The notes under the pieces: model-generated
Database searches by the model: none
What the model was told of the DNA's origin: nothing
The model's input: the letters and a program-made list of their open reading frames with translations, nothing else
Part shown: positions 1 through 11,750 of the stretch, in pieces
How positions within the stretch are numbered: the stretch's first letter is position 1
Layout of the letters: each line of letters starts with the position of its first letter
Assembly: GCA_036874045.1 (NCBI GenBank)
Contig: CM072339.1
Location: 9,307,501-9,371,500 of the forward strand
Direction of reading: 5' to 3'
Length of the DNA stretch: 64,000 nucleotides
DNA from: Cymodocea nodosa
Taxonomy: Eukaryota; Streptophyta; Magnoliopsida; Alismatales; Cymodoceaceae
Translations under genes and position numbers: made by a program

Positions 1-757
1 AGAAAGTTTATTTTGCAGAAAATTTTTCAAAGATCTAGGATTGATGATTAAAGAAAATTTGAAATGTAAACGTGGGTCAGAACGTGTGTATTTCGATGAA
101 GGAAAAAGAGAAGACATGAAGAAGTGAAAAACTAGTAGTGATTAAAAGTGGAGGATATGCATGAAATGAAGATACAGTATAAAAGGCATAGAATTCTCGT
201 TGATCAAATTATCCCTACATACCAAACGAAATATATTTTCATGGATCAAAAACACCTTTCAGGAAAAAGCTCTTAGATGGAAGAAAATTCAGTGAAGCAA
301 AAAATGTCAGATTTATGTCACTGAAGATTTGAAGTATCAAATGGAAGAAAATTCAATGAAGTAAAAAAGGTCAGATTTATGTTACTAAAGATCTAAAGTA
401 TCAGAAGAAAGTAAATTCGGTGAAGCAGAGAAAGTCAGATATTCGTCACTAAAGAATTACTGAAGGAGAAAAAGAAGAATAAGAAAGATCTCAAATAGAG
501 AGAAATGTTTTAAATTTCACAAATTAGTTTTCTTTGTTTGTAGTTATGAAATTGAATAGATGAAACATGGTATCGTTATATAATTGCATCTACAATTTCT
601 GAGGAGAATTGAATTGTATATTGTAATTGAAACCTTGAATAAAATGATTTTATGAAAATAGTGTCTCGACTTGTTTTTAATTTTGAAGTTTCAATTATAA
701 TCAAAAATGTTGAAAAACACAATTCACCCCACTCTTGTTTAGCCATACGATCCTACA
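1..757 (+). mobile_element. Copia SIRE-like LTR, 3' part
   Basis: Right-hand part of a long terminal repeat, cut by the window edge. It matches on the opposite strand the LTRs at 6780-8495 and 26560-28168 and ends in the same CTACA terminus at 757. A TATA box (TATAAAAG) lies at 178-185 and an AATAAA polyadenylation-type signal near 637. About three diverged copies of a 64-base tandem repeat lie between about 290 and 450. The base after the LTR continues gypsy-type 3' sequence, so this LTR is inserted in, or recombined with, a gypsy element. Whether it is a solo LTR cannot be seen because its left half is outside the window. Confidence 0.85.
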
Positions 758-1210
758 CTTTTGAATCAAGTATATTTTCTGTTATCTAAGATTATTGAAG
801 TATGAATCTAGATTAGACTATTGAAGTTGTTTATTTGAGATACAATTCATTATTCTACTTGTTTTAATCATATTGAGTTGGATTGTATTTTGATTCGTAT
901 GTAGTTGAAATTTATTCTGAAAAACATATTGGGAAAATTCAAGATAACAAATATTTGAAAAGAAAAAAGATGATAATATAATTACCACCTATGTGATGCT
1001 AATATATTTTGTATGTAATTTACATATGTTTTAAATATATTTGTAAGTTGAAGAGGAGAAAACAATGTTAAAATAGATTACTAGAAATACAGAATATCTT
1101 TATAGTAATCTAATTTATGTATTCTGAAGAAAAAAAAATGAAGAATTAATTCTAACACTTTAGAAAGACCAACAAGTTAGATCTTAGTTTGCTAAAGGAC
1201 TAAAAACATT
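758..1210 (+). repeat. Gypsy 3' non-coding block (IR block)
   Basis: This AT-rich non-coding stretch is the reverse-complement relative of the blocks at 45218-45940 and 47781-49078. It leads directly into a polypurine tract and LTR start. It lacks any long reading frame. The same block type also occurs inside the copia elements at about 11750-12880 and 18000-19080. Confidence 0.7.
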
Positions 1211-1225
1211 TAAGTATGGGGGAAG
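1211..1225 (+). promoter_or_regulatory. Polypurine tract before gypsy LTR
   Basis: The purine-rich stretch TAAGTATGGGGGAAG immediately precedes the LTR start TGTTTAGAATG. It marks the plus-strand DNA priming site of the gypsy family. The same junction recurs on the minus strand at about 45218 and 47781. Confidence 0.75.
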
Positions 1226-3175
1226 TGTTTAGAATGAAAAAGTGCATAATATTAATGGCTAAATGCATAATATTTAACTAATCATATTAGAATTAAGCCA
1301 TTTACTTAATGGTTAAGTAAATAATGGTTATAATTGCACTATTTTATGCTTTAATGAAAGAATCTGTATAATTTCTAGGAATTAGCATTAATTAAGTATA
1401 TTTTCTGAACTGCCGATAAATTATAGGTTTTTAATTCTTAAGTATCCAAATTTTCTGTTATTTTGGAGAGTTATGTTTAATGTACCAAACAGTTATGTTT
1501 TAAACGCTAATAGAATATTTTATTATTTTCTGAAGTACACGTGTTGAAACCGTAATGCATGACTTAAGTGAATTTTCGGTAAGTTATGTGGTAACTATTC
1601 GAAATATATCTAAGCATCGAATAGTTAAGGTTTGTAAGTATCCAAAATATCTGAAATAGTTAAGTTATAATTATGCACGTGTTGAATTTAAATGCTTTAT
1701 TATGTCACGTAAACTGCACATGTATAACTCGTTAAGTTAGCATAACTGTACGCGTAGAGTTATTTGAATATACACTAAGGTAACACGTGTTAGTAGCATA
1801 TAAGTTATTTCTTTATTGCATATGTTTTATAGATGAATCAATGAAGTAAGTCCATTGAGTTAGCTGTAACTCCATGGACCAGTTATTTTCTAATATGCCA
1901 CTATAGTAGTTGCAGAAATAGGAAATTCGAAGGAAGACCACGATTGCACGTATCACGTAGGAATTCAATTTTGGAATGGAGAAGAAATCACCATCGTTGA
2001 TCTGAATGAAGGAAATCCAACCAATTATCTAGCAAAAGTAGTTACTACAGAAAGAAATATAAAAGAAGACAAAAACAATGTGTGCAAGGGTGGAGAACCG
2101 TGCTAACTACAAGAAGCGTTGGAAGTTCCCTGAAGCTCCCCACCACCACTAAAATCACCAACCATCAGAGGTCTGCGAGGATACTTTTCAAATGTTGAGT
2201 TGATTCCGAGCCAAACATGGTGCTTGACAACCATTGTGAGGAGTGATCACGTTGCAGGAAGGGAAGCCATTTTCACCAAACACTGACTCATATCTCAGGA
2301 GATCGTAAAGTCTCTAGCCTTGGTTTCAAGTTGATGCCAGTATACTGAAGAGGAGATCATCTTACAATTTTGGATTCGCGATTCTATAGGGAGAGGAGGC
2401 AAAATTGTAAGTGATTAAGTTTTCAGTGATGTAATCGCATCGCATGTAGTGATGGAAGTTTTTACTGTCCATAGAGATTTTTACATTTCCCCCTTCGCTC
2501 ATCTTTAGGAACATATAGAAACAAAAATACCAAAAACAACAAATTATCTGTATTTACATTTAGTATTAAAGTATTGTATTGTTTGTTTTGTATCGTGATT
2601 AATGTTATCATTGTCAATATTGTGAATGTTTTATATTTGTTTGATTCAAAAAATAGAAAATAGTTTTACTATTTACTGAAATTGATTTGTTCTTGATACT
2701 TAAAGATTTTATTGATTACTGTTAGAAATATCTGAATGTTAGTGTTGCTTAATGATAAATCTAATATTAACTAACATTAAAGAGCTTAATTGATGTTATT
2801 TACATTCTGTAGAATCGCCCAATGGTTTGCTGAATTCCTCTGTAAATAATAGTATTTAACTGGAAGGTTGGCTCATGGAGTTAACTTAAGTCCACGAGGT
2901 TAGTCCTTTGAGTTAACCATAACTCCACGAACTAAGTCTGTTGTGTTAATTGTAACTCAACGAAGTGCTTAACTGAACACATATAAACTCCAATATTAAA
3001 ATTAGAACATTACACAATTCCTAATCAATCTCTATGGGATCGACTTGTACTTGCACACAAATACAATATATACACTATGCACTTGTAGTTAAAATACAAA
3101 TTGGGTTTAATATCTAATTTGTATGAAAGGTTGTTTGTTTACTTCTAAAAGAATTTATTAATATATGAAAATACA
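1226..3175 (+). mobile_element. Gypsy (Tat/Athila-like) LTR, complete
   Basis: An apparently full-length LTR of about 1.95 kb. It begins TGTTTAGAATG after a polypurine tract and ends in ACA just before a primer-site-like sequence. Homologous copies lie at 43250-45217 and 45963-47780 on the minus strand, with fragments at 4030-5082 and 5357-6335. It contains CACGTG motifs near 1540, 1676 and 1786. It also holds inverted AACTCAACG/CGTTGAGTT type elements between about 2870 and 2970. No protein is encoded; short reading frames in the LTR copies are not conserved. Confidence 0.8.
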
Positions 3176-3193
3176 AGTTTTCTGGTGCTGCCT
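3176..3193 (+). promoter_or_regulatory. Degenerate primer binding site
   Basis: AGTTTTCTGGTGCTGCC follows the LTR end. It resembles a decayed form of the AGTTTTTGGCGCCGTTGCC arrangement common downstream of Tat/Athila 5' LTRs. The resemblance is by eye and partly degenerate. The following 27 bases up to the copia LTR fragment at 3221 carry nothing recognisable. Confidence 0.5.
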
Positions 3194-3220
3194 AACAAAT
3201 AGAAGTTTACAAATCTGAAC

Positions 3221-4029
3221 AATAAGAAAATTTATTTTGTATGAAATTTTTCAGAGATCTAGGATTGATGATTAAAGAAAATTCGAAGAGGAAAACGTGG
3301 GTTAGAACATGTGTATTTCAATGAAGGAAAAAGAGAAAATGTAAAGAGTGGAAAACTGATTGTAGTTAAACATGGAGGATATGCATGAAATGAAGTTACA
3401 GTATAAAAGGCATAGAATTCTCGTTAATCAATCATCCCTGCACACCAAATGAAATATATTTTTAGGGATCAAAAGACCTCTTCGGGGAAAAGCTCTCAGA
3501 TAAAAGCAAATTCAGTGAAGAAGAGAAAGTAAGATATATGTCACTAAAGATTTGAAGAATCAAAAGAAAGCAAATTCAGTAAAGAAGAGAAAGTCATATA
3601 TATGTCACTAAAGATTTGAAGAATCAAAAGAAAGCAAATTTGCTGAAGAAGAGAAAGTCAGATATATGTCACTGAAGATTTGAAGAATCAAAAGAAAGCA
3701 AATTCGGTGAAGTAGAGAAAGTTAGATATTTGTCACTGAAGAATTGCAGAAGAAGAAAAATCTCAAATAGGGAGAAGTGTTTTGAATTCCATAAATTAGT
3801 TTTCTCTATTTGTAGTTATGAAATTGATTAGATGAAACATGGTATTGTTATATAATTGCATCTACAATTTCTGAGGAGAATTGAATTGTATATTGTAATT
3901 GAAACCTTGAATAAAATAATTTGATTAAAATAGTGTCTCAACTTGTTTTTGATTTTGAAGTTTCAATTATAATTGAAAATGTTGAAAAACATAATTCACC
4001 CCCCTCTTGTGTAGCCATTCGATCCTACA
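3221..4029 (+). mobile_element. Copia SIRE-like LTR fragment
   Basis: Right part of the same copia LTR family as 1-757, in the same orientation. It ends with CTACA at 4029 and carries a TATA box (TATAAAAG) at 3402-3409. Its left part is missing. The right flank is gypsy LTR sequence in the opposite orientation, so the copia end abuts the interior of another LTR. Confidence 0.85.
3502..3745 (+). repeat. 64-base tandem repeat in copia LTR
   Basis: Nearly four head-to-tail copies of a 64-base unit, each containing GAAGAGAAAGTCAGATATAT followed by a GTCACTGAAGATTTGAAG segment. Related LTRs carry about three copies (about 290-450 and 7085-7265) or about two (26875-26965), so copy number varies among insertions. 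Confidence 0.8.
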
Positions 4030-5082
4030 CCAAGGGTAGAAGCTTTACGATCTCTTAAGATACGAGTCGATGCTTGGTGAAAATGGTTTCCCTTCCTGCA
4101 ATGCGATCACTCCTCACAATGGTTGTCAATCACCGTGTTTGGCTTGGAATCAACCCAACATCCAAAAAGTATCCTCACAGACCTTCGGTAGTGGTGATTT
4201 TGGTGGTGTTGTGGAGCTTTAGGGAACTTTTGATGCTTCTTATAGTTAGCGCGGTCCTCCACCTTCACACACACTTTTTTCGTCTTTCTCCTCTTCTACC
4301 TATATGATCGATTGTATTTCCTTCATTTGTATCAACAATGATGATTTCTTCTTCATTCCATGAGTTAATTCCTACATGATATGTGCAATCATGATTTTCC
4401 TTCATATTTCTTGTTTCTACAACTACTACAGTGGCGTGTTAGAAAATAAGTGGTCCGTGGAGTTAGTGTAACTCAACAGATTTACTTCATTGACTTAACT
4501 ATTACACGTGTAGTAAAGAAATAACTTATAAGCTTATAACACTAATACAACATGTTACCTTAGTGTATATTCAAGTAACTCAATATGTATAGTTATGCTA
4601 ACTTAACAAGTTAAACATATGCAGCTCACGTGACATAATAAAACATTTAATTTTACACGTGCGTAATTCTAACTTTACGAATAAAAAGGATATTTTGGAT
4701 ACTTACAACTATAAGTATCCAAAACTTACATGCCTTTCAAATAGTTAGCACCTAACTTTCCAAAAATTCACTTAAGTCATATATTAAGGTTACAACACGT
4801 GTCCTATGTGAAATAATAAAGTATTTTTTTAAGCGTTAAAAACATACCTGTCTAGTACATAAAATGTAACTCTCTGAAATAACAGATATTTCAGATACTT
4901 AAAAATTACAAAGCCTGTAACTCATTGACAATGCAAAAATATACTTAATTAACACTAATTCCTTGAAATTATCATAATATACTTAAAGATACATAATGGC
5001 TTAATTCTTATATAATAAGCTAAATATAATGTAATTAACCATTATTTAACTGTTAATATTATGTACTTTTTCATTCTAAACA
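4030..5082 (-). mobile_element. Gypsy LTR fragment, 5' part
   Basis: Minus-strand LTR of the same family as 1226-3175. It starts TGTTTAGAATG at 5082 and runs down to 4030, where the copia LTR interrupts it. CACGTG motifs occur near 4505, 4626, 4655 and 4796. No supported coding region is present. Confidence 0.75.
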
Positions 5083-5356
5083 AAACCTTCTTAACGTTTT
5101 CCTCATCTAGATAGTTTCTCCTATAATGTTTCGAAGCTCTTCTTTTTGACTTGCAACTATTTTTCTTTAATTTCCAAATGGTTTTCCTTGAACCTTTTGA
5201 AAATTTTCCTCTTCTAGATAATTAACCTTTAAACTTTTTGAAGCTCTTTTTTCCATCCAACATCTTTAACTAAACTATTTGTTTTTGCTAACCTGTGAAA
5301 TACAACTTGATTCCTCACATTGATTTTTACATTATCAAAGTCTAGAGGTCCTTTCA
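5083..5356 (-). mobile_element. LTR fragment of the solo-LTR family
   Basis: Read on the minus strand this begins TGAAAGGACCTCTAGA and continues with TTTGATAATG and AATCAATGTGAGG, as does the start of the solo LTR at 37249. Only about the first 270 bases are present. It abuts the start of the gypsy LTR fragment at 5082. Confidence 0.7.
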
Positions 5357-6335
5357 CTTTCCAAATGTTATGTCAATTCTAAGAAAAACATGGTAACTGA
5401 CAACTACTGTGAGGAGTGATTGTGTCATAGGAAGGAATGACATTTTCACTAAGCACCAAATCATCTCTTAGAAGACAGTAAAGCTTCTAGCCTTGGTTTT
5501 GGGTTGATGTTGCTATGTTGAAGAGGAGGTCAATTTACAAAAGTCTAGGTTCATAATCTAGTAAGGAGAGGAGTGCTTGATAATAAGTGATTAAGTTTTC
5601 AGAGGTGTAATCGCGTTGCATGTAGTGACAGAAGTTTTCTTTTACTATTGATAGAGAATATTACCTTTCATGAATCATCTATCTTGAGGAACAAAACAAA
5701 AAACCAATATATGTCTACATTTACATCATTGTGTTTATCAAGATCTATGTGTGTATCGTATGTGTTTGTATTGTTTGTTTAAATGTTTTGTGTATATCAT
5801 ATTTCAATTTATATATAATAGTATGATTTAGTATTGAAAATAGTTAGTATAAATCTTTGCCCGTGATTGATTTGTTTATTGTTTGGAGCATTTGAATGCT
5901 AAAATTGATTGGTGATAAATTTAATATAAAATAGCATTTGAAGAGTGTTAAAGATGTTGTTTGTAATGTATGGAATCACCTAATAGATGATTGTATTCTT
6001 CTACAATCAACAATACCAATTGGAAGTTACCAAAGAGCTCATTAAGTGAATTGTAACTTAATGAGGGAAGTTTGTTAAGTTAACTATAAATCCACGAACT
6101 TAATCCATTGAGTTAACTATAAATCAACAGAATGAACATATTTGAATACACTAAACTCTAGCCATGAAAATTTAAAAAGTCAAGTTAATTTCAACCATTC
6201 TCTATGGGTTTGACCTATACTTGTGCACTTATACAATAGATGTTATGCACTTGTAGTCAATTTAATAAACTAAATTACTAAAATTAAACCTTATTCGTGA
6301 AATTACTTGTTACTTATAAAAAAATATACTTAAGC
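5357..6335 (+). mobile_element. Gypsy LTR fragment, 3' part
   Basis: Plus-strand sequence matching roughly the last 1 kb of the LTR at 1226-3175, including the segment with TGCACTTGTAGT near its end. It lies in inverted orientation to the fragment at 4030-5082, with a piece of another LTR between. The right boundary is approximate. Confidence 0.65.
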
Positions 6336-6339
6336 TAAC

Positions 6340-6779
6340 AAGACAAAGGATAATAAAATCAACACCTTGACTTCATCATCAAACACTATATCTATTGAAT
6401 GCAACTAATTTAATATAGTATTTAACTCATTAATGTGGTGTATAACATTTCCACCTTCACGCATTTTTAGATTAAATAATCTATGCATGAGAAATACCTT
6501 GTTGGCAACTGATAGCTTCTCATACATGTTGGACAGTGCTTTCATTAAATCAGCTGTTATTCTCTCTTTGGCAACATTCAAGTGAACATTCTTTACCAAA
6601 GACAACCTGATGAGGCCTAGCACTTTCCTATCCAACAACTCCCACTCTTCTTGGTTTAGTTTCTCTGATTTTCTTCTAAATAAAGGTTGATGAAGATCCT
6701 TTTAGTACAAGTAATCCTCTATCTAGAACATCTAGTAGTCAAAATCTTTCCCGTCAAACTTCTTGATCCTAAGCTTCCT
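6340..6779 (-). pseudogene. Copia gag relic, non-SIRE lineage
   Basis: Relic of a copia capsid (gag, UBN2-type) gene. On the minus strand, 6405-6638 encodes an open stretch beginning MLDRKVLGLIRLSL, with VANKVFLMHRLFNLKM further on. This follows the usual gag pattern of W..LD...L..IRL.L, then L..LF.LKM. Frame continues on both sides with stops near the N-terminus. It differs from the SIRE-type gag at 24135-26358, so it belongs to another copia lineage. The copia LTR at 6780 cuts its N-terminal side, which makes the LTR insertion the later event. It has no recognisable LTRs of its own here. Confidence 0.7.
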
Positions 6780-8495
6780 TGTAGGATCGTATGGCTACAC
6801 AAGAGGGGGGTGAATTGTGTATTTTCAATATTTTCTAAAATATAATTGAAACTTTAAAACTCAAAAACAAGTTGAGACATTGTTTTCATAAAATCATTTT
6901 TATTCAAGGTTTCAATTACAATATACAATTCAATTCTCCTCAGAAATTGTAGTTGTAATTATATCTTGATACCATGTATCATCTAAAAAATTTTATAACT
7001 ACAAACAGAGAAAACTAATTTGCGGAATTTAAAACATTTCTCCCTGTTTGAGATCTTTCTTCTTCTTCTTTTTCTTCTTTAGCAATTCTTTAGTGACGAA
7101 TATCTTGTCTTTCTCTGCTTCACCGAATTTGCATTCTTCTGATACTTTAAATCTTCAGTGACATAAATAATACCTTTTTCTACTTCACTGAATTTTCTTC
7201 CACCTGATACTTCAAATCTTTAATGACATATGTCTTACCGTTTTATGCTTCATTGAATTTTCTTCCACTTGAGAGATTTTCCTCGAAGAGGTGTTTTTGA
7301 TCTTTGAAAAAGATTTTTCTTTTGGTGTGCAGGGATAGTTTGACACTTGAAAAGATTTTTCATTTTGTGTGCAAGGATAATTTGATCAATGAGAACTCTA
7401 TGCCTTTTATACTGTATCTTCCTTTCATGCATATCCTTCACATTTAACCACTACCAGTTTTCCACTTCTTTTCATTTTCCTTCATCGAAATACACACGTT
7501 CTGACCCACGTTTACATTTCAAATTTTCTTTAATCATCAGTCTTGGATCTTTGAAAAATTTCCGGCAAAATAAACTTTCTCGTCCAAAAGAAAATTTCCA
7601 TCAAGTGTAATAAGAAGTCGTTACTTTAATGTTAACTAAACGAGTAACACAAGTATATATATATAACTTAACGTTTCTAATTTAATGAGTTCCTCATGTG
7701 CCATTTCACGTGACAAGTATTGTAGCTAACTAAACGAACTAAGTCTGTGGTGTTACGCTAACTCAACGAACCAGCTTAACCTTTCTTTCGAAAGGTTAAA
7801 CGATAACTCATCGAAAATAGTTTAAGTTTCAGATAGTTACGGTTGTAAGTCTCCGAAAAACTTTAACTCACCGATTCAGCAATAAACAAATGTTTTTATA
7901 ATAAGAATTTTACCACGTGTAAAAATAATAACTTAAGTTTATAACGCTAACCTAACGTGTTGCCTTAGTGTTCAATATAGCAACTCAACGCGTTTAGTTA
8001 TGCTAACTTAACGAGTTAAACATGTGCACCTCACGTGATACAATATAACATTCATAACTTATAATTTAACCACGTGTATAACACTAACTTAACGAGTTCG
8101 TCTCTTCTTTTACTCACTAACTTAACGAGTTCTCACGTGACCTATTTTAACCTTTAAGCATCTAACTTAACGAGTTCTCACGTGAACTCTATACAAACAA
8201 AACTCTAACTTAACGAGTTGTCTAAATGTGCACTATTCATGATACAGAAGATATAACTTTAAAACATATCATGCTTTTCAATAAAAACACATGTTAACTT
8301 AACGTTTAGTTAAATGAGAAATTAAAGCAATGAAACGACTAGATATTAACTTCAAATCCAATACAAACAAGTATTTATGTCAGTAAGCTTTTTCTGTATT
8401 AATTGATGATTTTAATTTCTTTTCACAAGCAATAGTAATTGAGCAAATATGATTATTTTCATTCAGCACACATCATCAAAACAAAATACTCAACA
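6780..8495 (-). mobile_element. 3' LTR of copia SIRE-like element 1
   Basis: LTR of about 1.7 kb with TG...CA ends. On the minus strand it starts TGTTGAGTATTTTG at 8495 and ends CCTACA at 6780. A TATA box lies at 7404-7411. Between about 8003 and 8219 it holds five copies of TAACTTAACGAGTT. CACGTG occurs near 7706, 7912, 8030, 8070, 8134 and 8178. The left flank is the gag relic. Confidence 0.9.
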
Positions 8496-8511
8496 ATCTC
8501 CTCCTTTTGAT
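8496..8511 (-). promoter_or_regulatory. Polypurine tract, copia element 1
   Basis: On the minus strand AAAAGGAGGAGATTG directly precedes the LTR start. This is the expected plus-strand primer position. A second, similar tract (ACAAAAAGGGGGAGAAAT on the minus strand) lies at 8775-8790, between it and ORF3. Confidence 0.8.
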
Positions 8512-8816
8512 GATGACAAAACCATATTAATTCAATTATGAAATATATTTAACTCAACAAAGCACCTTTGTTGGGTTAACTTTTAATTCAACAAACACAT
8601 TTGTTGACTTAAGTTCACCTAAGCTTATTTCTATTGTTTGTGTAAATTTCACCTCTCATAACTAAAACTCTCAAATGTCAATAATTATATAAGTATCAAT
8701 TTTCTAATTATCATCTGTCAGATTACAATAACCATTTAAATATCATCTCCCTTTATAATATATGCAATTAATATTTCTCCCCCTTTTTGTCATTAATCAA
8801 AAAAGATAATTGCAGA

Positions 8817-8818
<2 letters not shown>

Positions 8819-8852
<34 letters not shown>
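8819..8852. repeat. (AT)n microsatellite
   Basis: Seventeen uninterrupted AT units in the untranslated stretch downstream of ORF3. The equivalent place in the second copia copy (about 15060) lacks the run, so it expanded after the copies diverged. Confidence 0.95.
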
Positions 8853-8855
<3 letters not shown>

Positions 8856-8996
8856 GAGATATATTTACAACAACAATTTCTGTAAACAAGAATAAGAATT
8901 GAACACATTTACAGAAAAATGTATTGTTCAATGAATTAAACAAACAAAAAAATACAAACATTACATTTTGTATTCAGAAACAAACAAAAATAGTTA

Positions 8997-11287
8997 TCAA
9001 ACCCTCCTAAGTATATCACTTATACCATTACATATTTTATCTCCTAGATGTCTAATATCATTTATGATGTCGTTAAGCACTGCATCTAAGTCAGGAGGTA
9101 GCTGGGTTTGCTGTTCTGCTTGAACTAAATAACTTTGTTGTTGTTGTTGTATATGGTCTATAAAGTTAGGTTGCTGTTGTTGTTGTCGTTGAGGTATATG
9201 CATGGCTTGGAATTTTTGCAAATCTTTAACTCTAAATGCTCTCATGCCTTTAGTTTCAGAGGGCCAGTCGGATAAATTCAATTGGCTTGCAAGAATTCTA
9301 CATACAGCATCACCATAAAATAACTTTAACCTCATATGCTGTAGTTGAGAAGTAAAAACATCAAACCAATTTATTTGAATTTTATTCAGCAGACGATAAG
9401 TTGCATATAAACAGCTTCTGCTGACTTCCAAATTGTGTCCAACTCTCTGAAATAAATTTGCATGCAACATATTCGTAATAAACCTTACCTCTGCATTCAG
9501 ATTTTCCATTAATCTCATTTCAAAATATACATTTGAATTTTTGATAAAGACTAAATGTTCCATTCCAGTTGTCTAATCATGTCAAATCTGTTTGTAACAA
9601 CAACACCTTCATTCTTTAATCCCAAAACTTCAAAAAGTAACTCAAGAGACAATATGAACCCCTGTTGATTTATTTGAGTTTTCAGTAAATTTCCATTCTT
9701 GACCAGATTGCTATAAAAAGCTGCAATAAGCTCTGTGTATTGCTTCCATTTCATTCCTACTAGCAAAAATTGAATGAGACCTTGAAACTCAAATAGATCT
9801 CTTATGTCCATCAAATTTCTAAACTTTATTGGACGAGCATGTAGAATCTGATATGTAATCAGAATATTGTATTTCTGCATTGCTTCTTCAGATCTAAAAT
9901 GAATTGAATTACCTTGAATTTGTAATACTTTACACAAAGAAGGTGATACCTGAAGTCGTGATTCAGACTTTAATTCATCTTCAGGAACCTCTTCTTCAAA
10001 ATGAATGTCATGTTGTTCCTCTTCCAAAATATTATCTTGAAGCTGCTCAGGTAAGCTTGATTCTTCAACTTCAACAATGTTAGGAACATTTTCAATATGC
10101 TCAACATTCATCTGTTCAGTCTCTATAGAATGATCAGAGTTCAATGGTTCCATAAATTCTACATTCAGTGTATCTGTCAGTAATTGTTCATTTTGTTCAA
10201 TAGATATTTCCATTAATACATGTTGTGAATTCTAAGACTCTGCTTTTATAGATTCTAAAGAAGGCTAGTTAACGTTTAGCTCTTCTAGAGTCTTAACATT
10301 TTCAATATCTGCTACTCTAGATAATTCAGCCTATGAACTAGTTACTACCTCAACATTTTCAATTATATCTGCAATAACTTGTTCAATGTCAGGTGCCTGA
10401 TGCTCTGATTTGTCAATTTCTGCATCACCAAGACTTGTACTAATAGAAAAACTTAAGCTCATATTTGACTTGTATTTCTTCTCAAGCTTTCTAGCAATGG
10501 AAAATAAAGTCTCATTATCTTCATCAGTTTTAGTGTGTTCGGAACTAATGAGTTTATCAGATGCACAATAAGGTACAATGTCTAGACATACATTGTCCTT
10601 TGGAAATAAATTTTCATCTGATTTTCCTTTTTCAATAGACTTTGTTTCATTAGACATAATTTTTTTGACTTTCCTTCTACTATAACATTTCTGTTTCTCC
10701 TCTTCAAGTATTGCTGTTTTCTTTTCAAATTGCTTCATAAAAGTTTTCTGCTTTAATTCTTCTAAGGCACTCTCTATTACTACTGCCTTTCGAAGACTGT
10801 CAACTTTTGTTTTGTCTATAGCAATATTTGATTCTACTTGTTTTGAATATAAAGGAGTAGGGATAGTTGATTCATGCTCTTCCTCAAATGCATGTAGTCT
10901 AGTACAGTTTATTGGTATTTGAGGAGTTCTAGTTGAAGTACCTACACCTTTCTCCAAATATTTTGCATACTGCTCGAGAAATGCAATCTCAGCACATTTC
11001 ATTTTGTATTCTCTATCAAATTTACTATGAATACCCATGTATGTAATATTTGCCTTAGTATTTTGAAGTTCTTGTCTAACTTCATTCAGTATACCTTTAG
11101 TAAAGAAATATTCACTATAAATTTCTACTAACCTTTTGTCCACTCGAAATATTTTCTTGAACCAAGTGTGTGAAATTTCATCATTCTCTATTTTTTTTTC
11201 TTTTGCATCTCCTCTGCTTTTGCCTTTTCCTCTACCACGACCTTTGTAGAACTTGGAGACCATCATCGCAGGTTGTAACAGCAACAA
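8997..11287 (-). pseudogene. ORF3 of copia element 1 (plant transposon protein-like)
   Basis: Extra ORF between pol and the 3' LTR, about 760 codons if read through. It is open at 10331-11287, 9551-10213 and 8997-9563 but broken by stops near 10330 and 10230 and a frame change near 9555. The N-terminal third is basic (KGRGRGKGKSRG) then charged and coiled-coil-like. The middle is acidic. The C-terminal third has DLFEFQGLIQF, VLGLKNEG and KIQINW, then a glutamine-rich run and a helical tail. This C-terminal part resembles the 'putative plant transposon protein' domain seen in many plant element proteins. It is clearly related to the gypsy ORF3 copies at 53134-55361 and 59693-61909. Function is unknown. 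In SIRE-type elements this position is occupied by an env-like or accessory ORF. Confidence 0.75.
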
Positions 11288-11750
11288 GCGGGAAAGATTT
11301 TCTTGACAAAGTTTACAAATAACCTAAGTGCCCGTGTAGTAAGTGTTTAAATAGGATTTTAGGCGAATAACTCAACGTGAAGAGAAGTCAGGTTTAGATA
11401 TTAACTAAATATTGAATAAAGTTTATTCAATCAAGGTACCCAAAATATTCAAGTAGAACTCGTTGAGTTAACTAACCTAACGAGTAAAACACTGTCTAGA
11501 GGTAATTTTACACGTTACCTTATCTAATATAACGTCTAATTAGTACACTTAAAACAATTTTCAGATGCTTCCAACTGAAACATTCCGAAAACAACACACA
11601 TGCTAAACTTAACAATTTCTTGAGAACATTGTAAACTATTTGAACATTTTTGTCCTTTGAATCTAAAATAGTTTGTTTGTCTTTTTAAATTATTTCATCA
11701 AGATTTTAAGAGGACATTAATTCAAATTAACTAAGATTTGTATTTTGAAT
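11288..11750 (-). promoter_or_regulatory. ORF3 leader with TATA-like element
   Basis: Non-coding sequence upstream of ORF3. On the minus strand it contains CCTAAAATCCTATTTAAACA, a TATA-like element near 11350, close to the ORF3 start. The equivalent leader upstream of the gypsy ORF3 copies (about 55440-55480 and 61990-62030) has a similar arrangement. Promoter activity is inferred. Confidence 0.35.
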
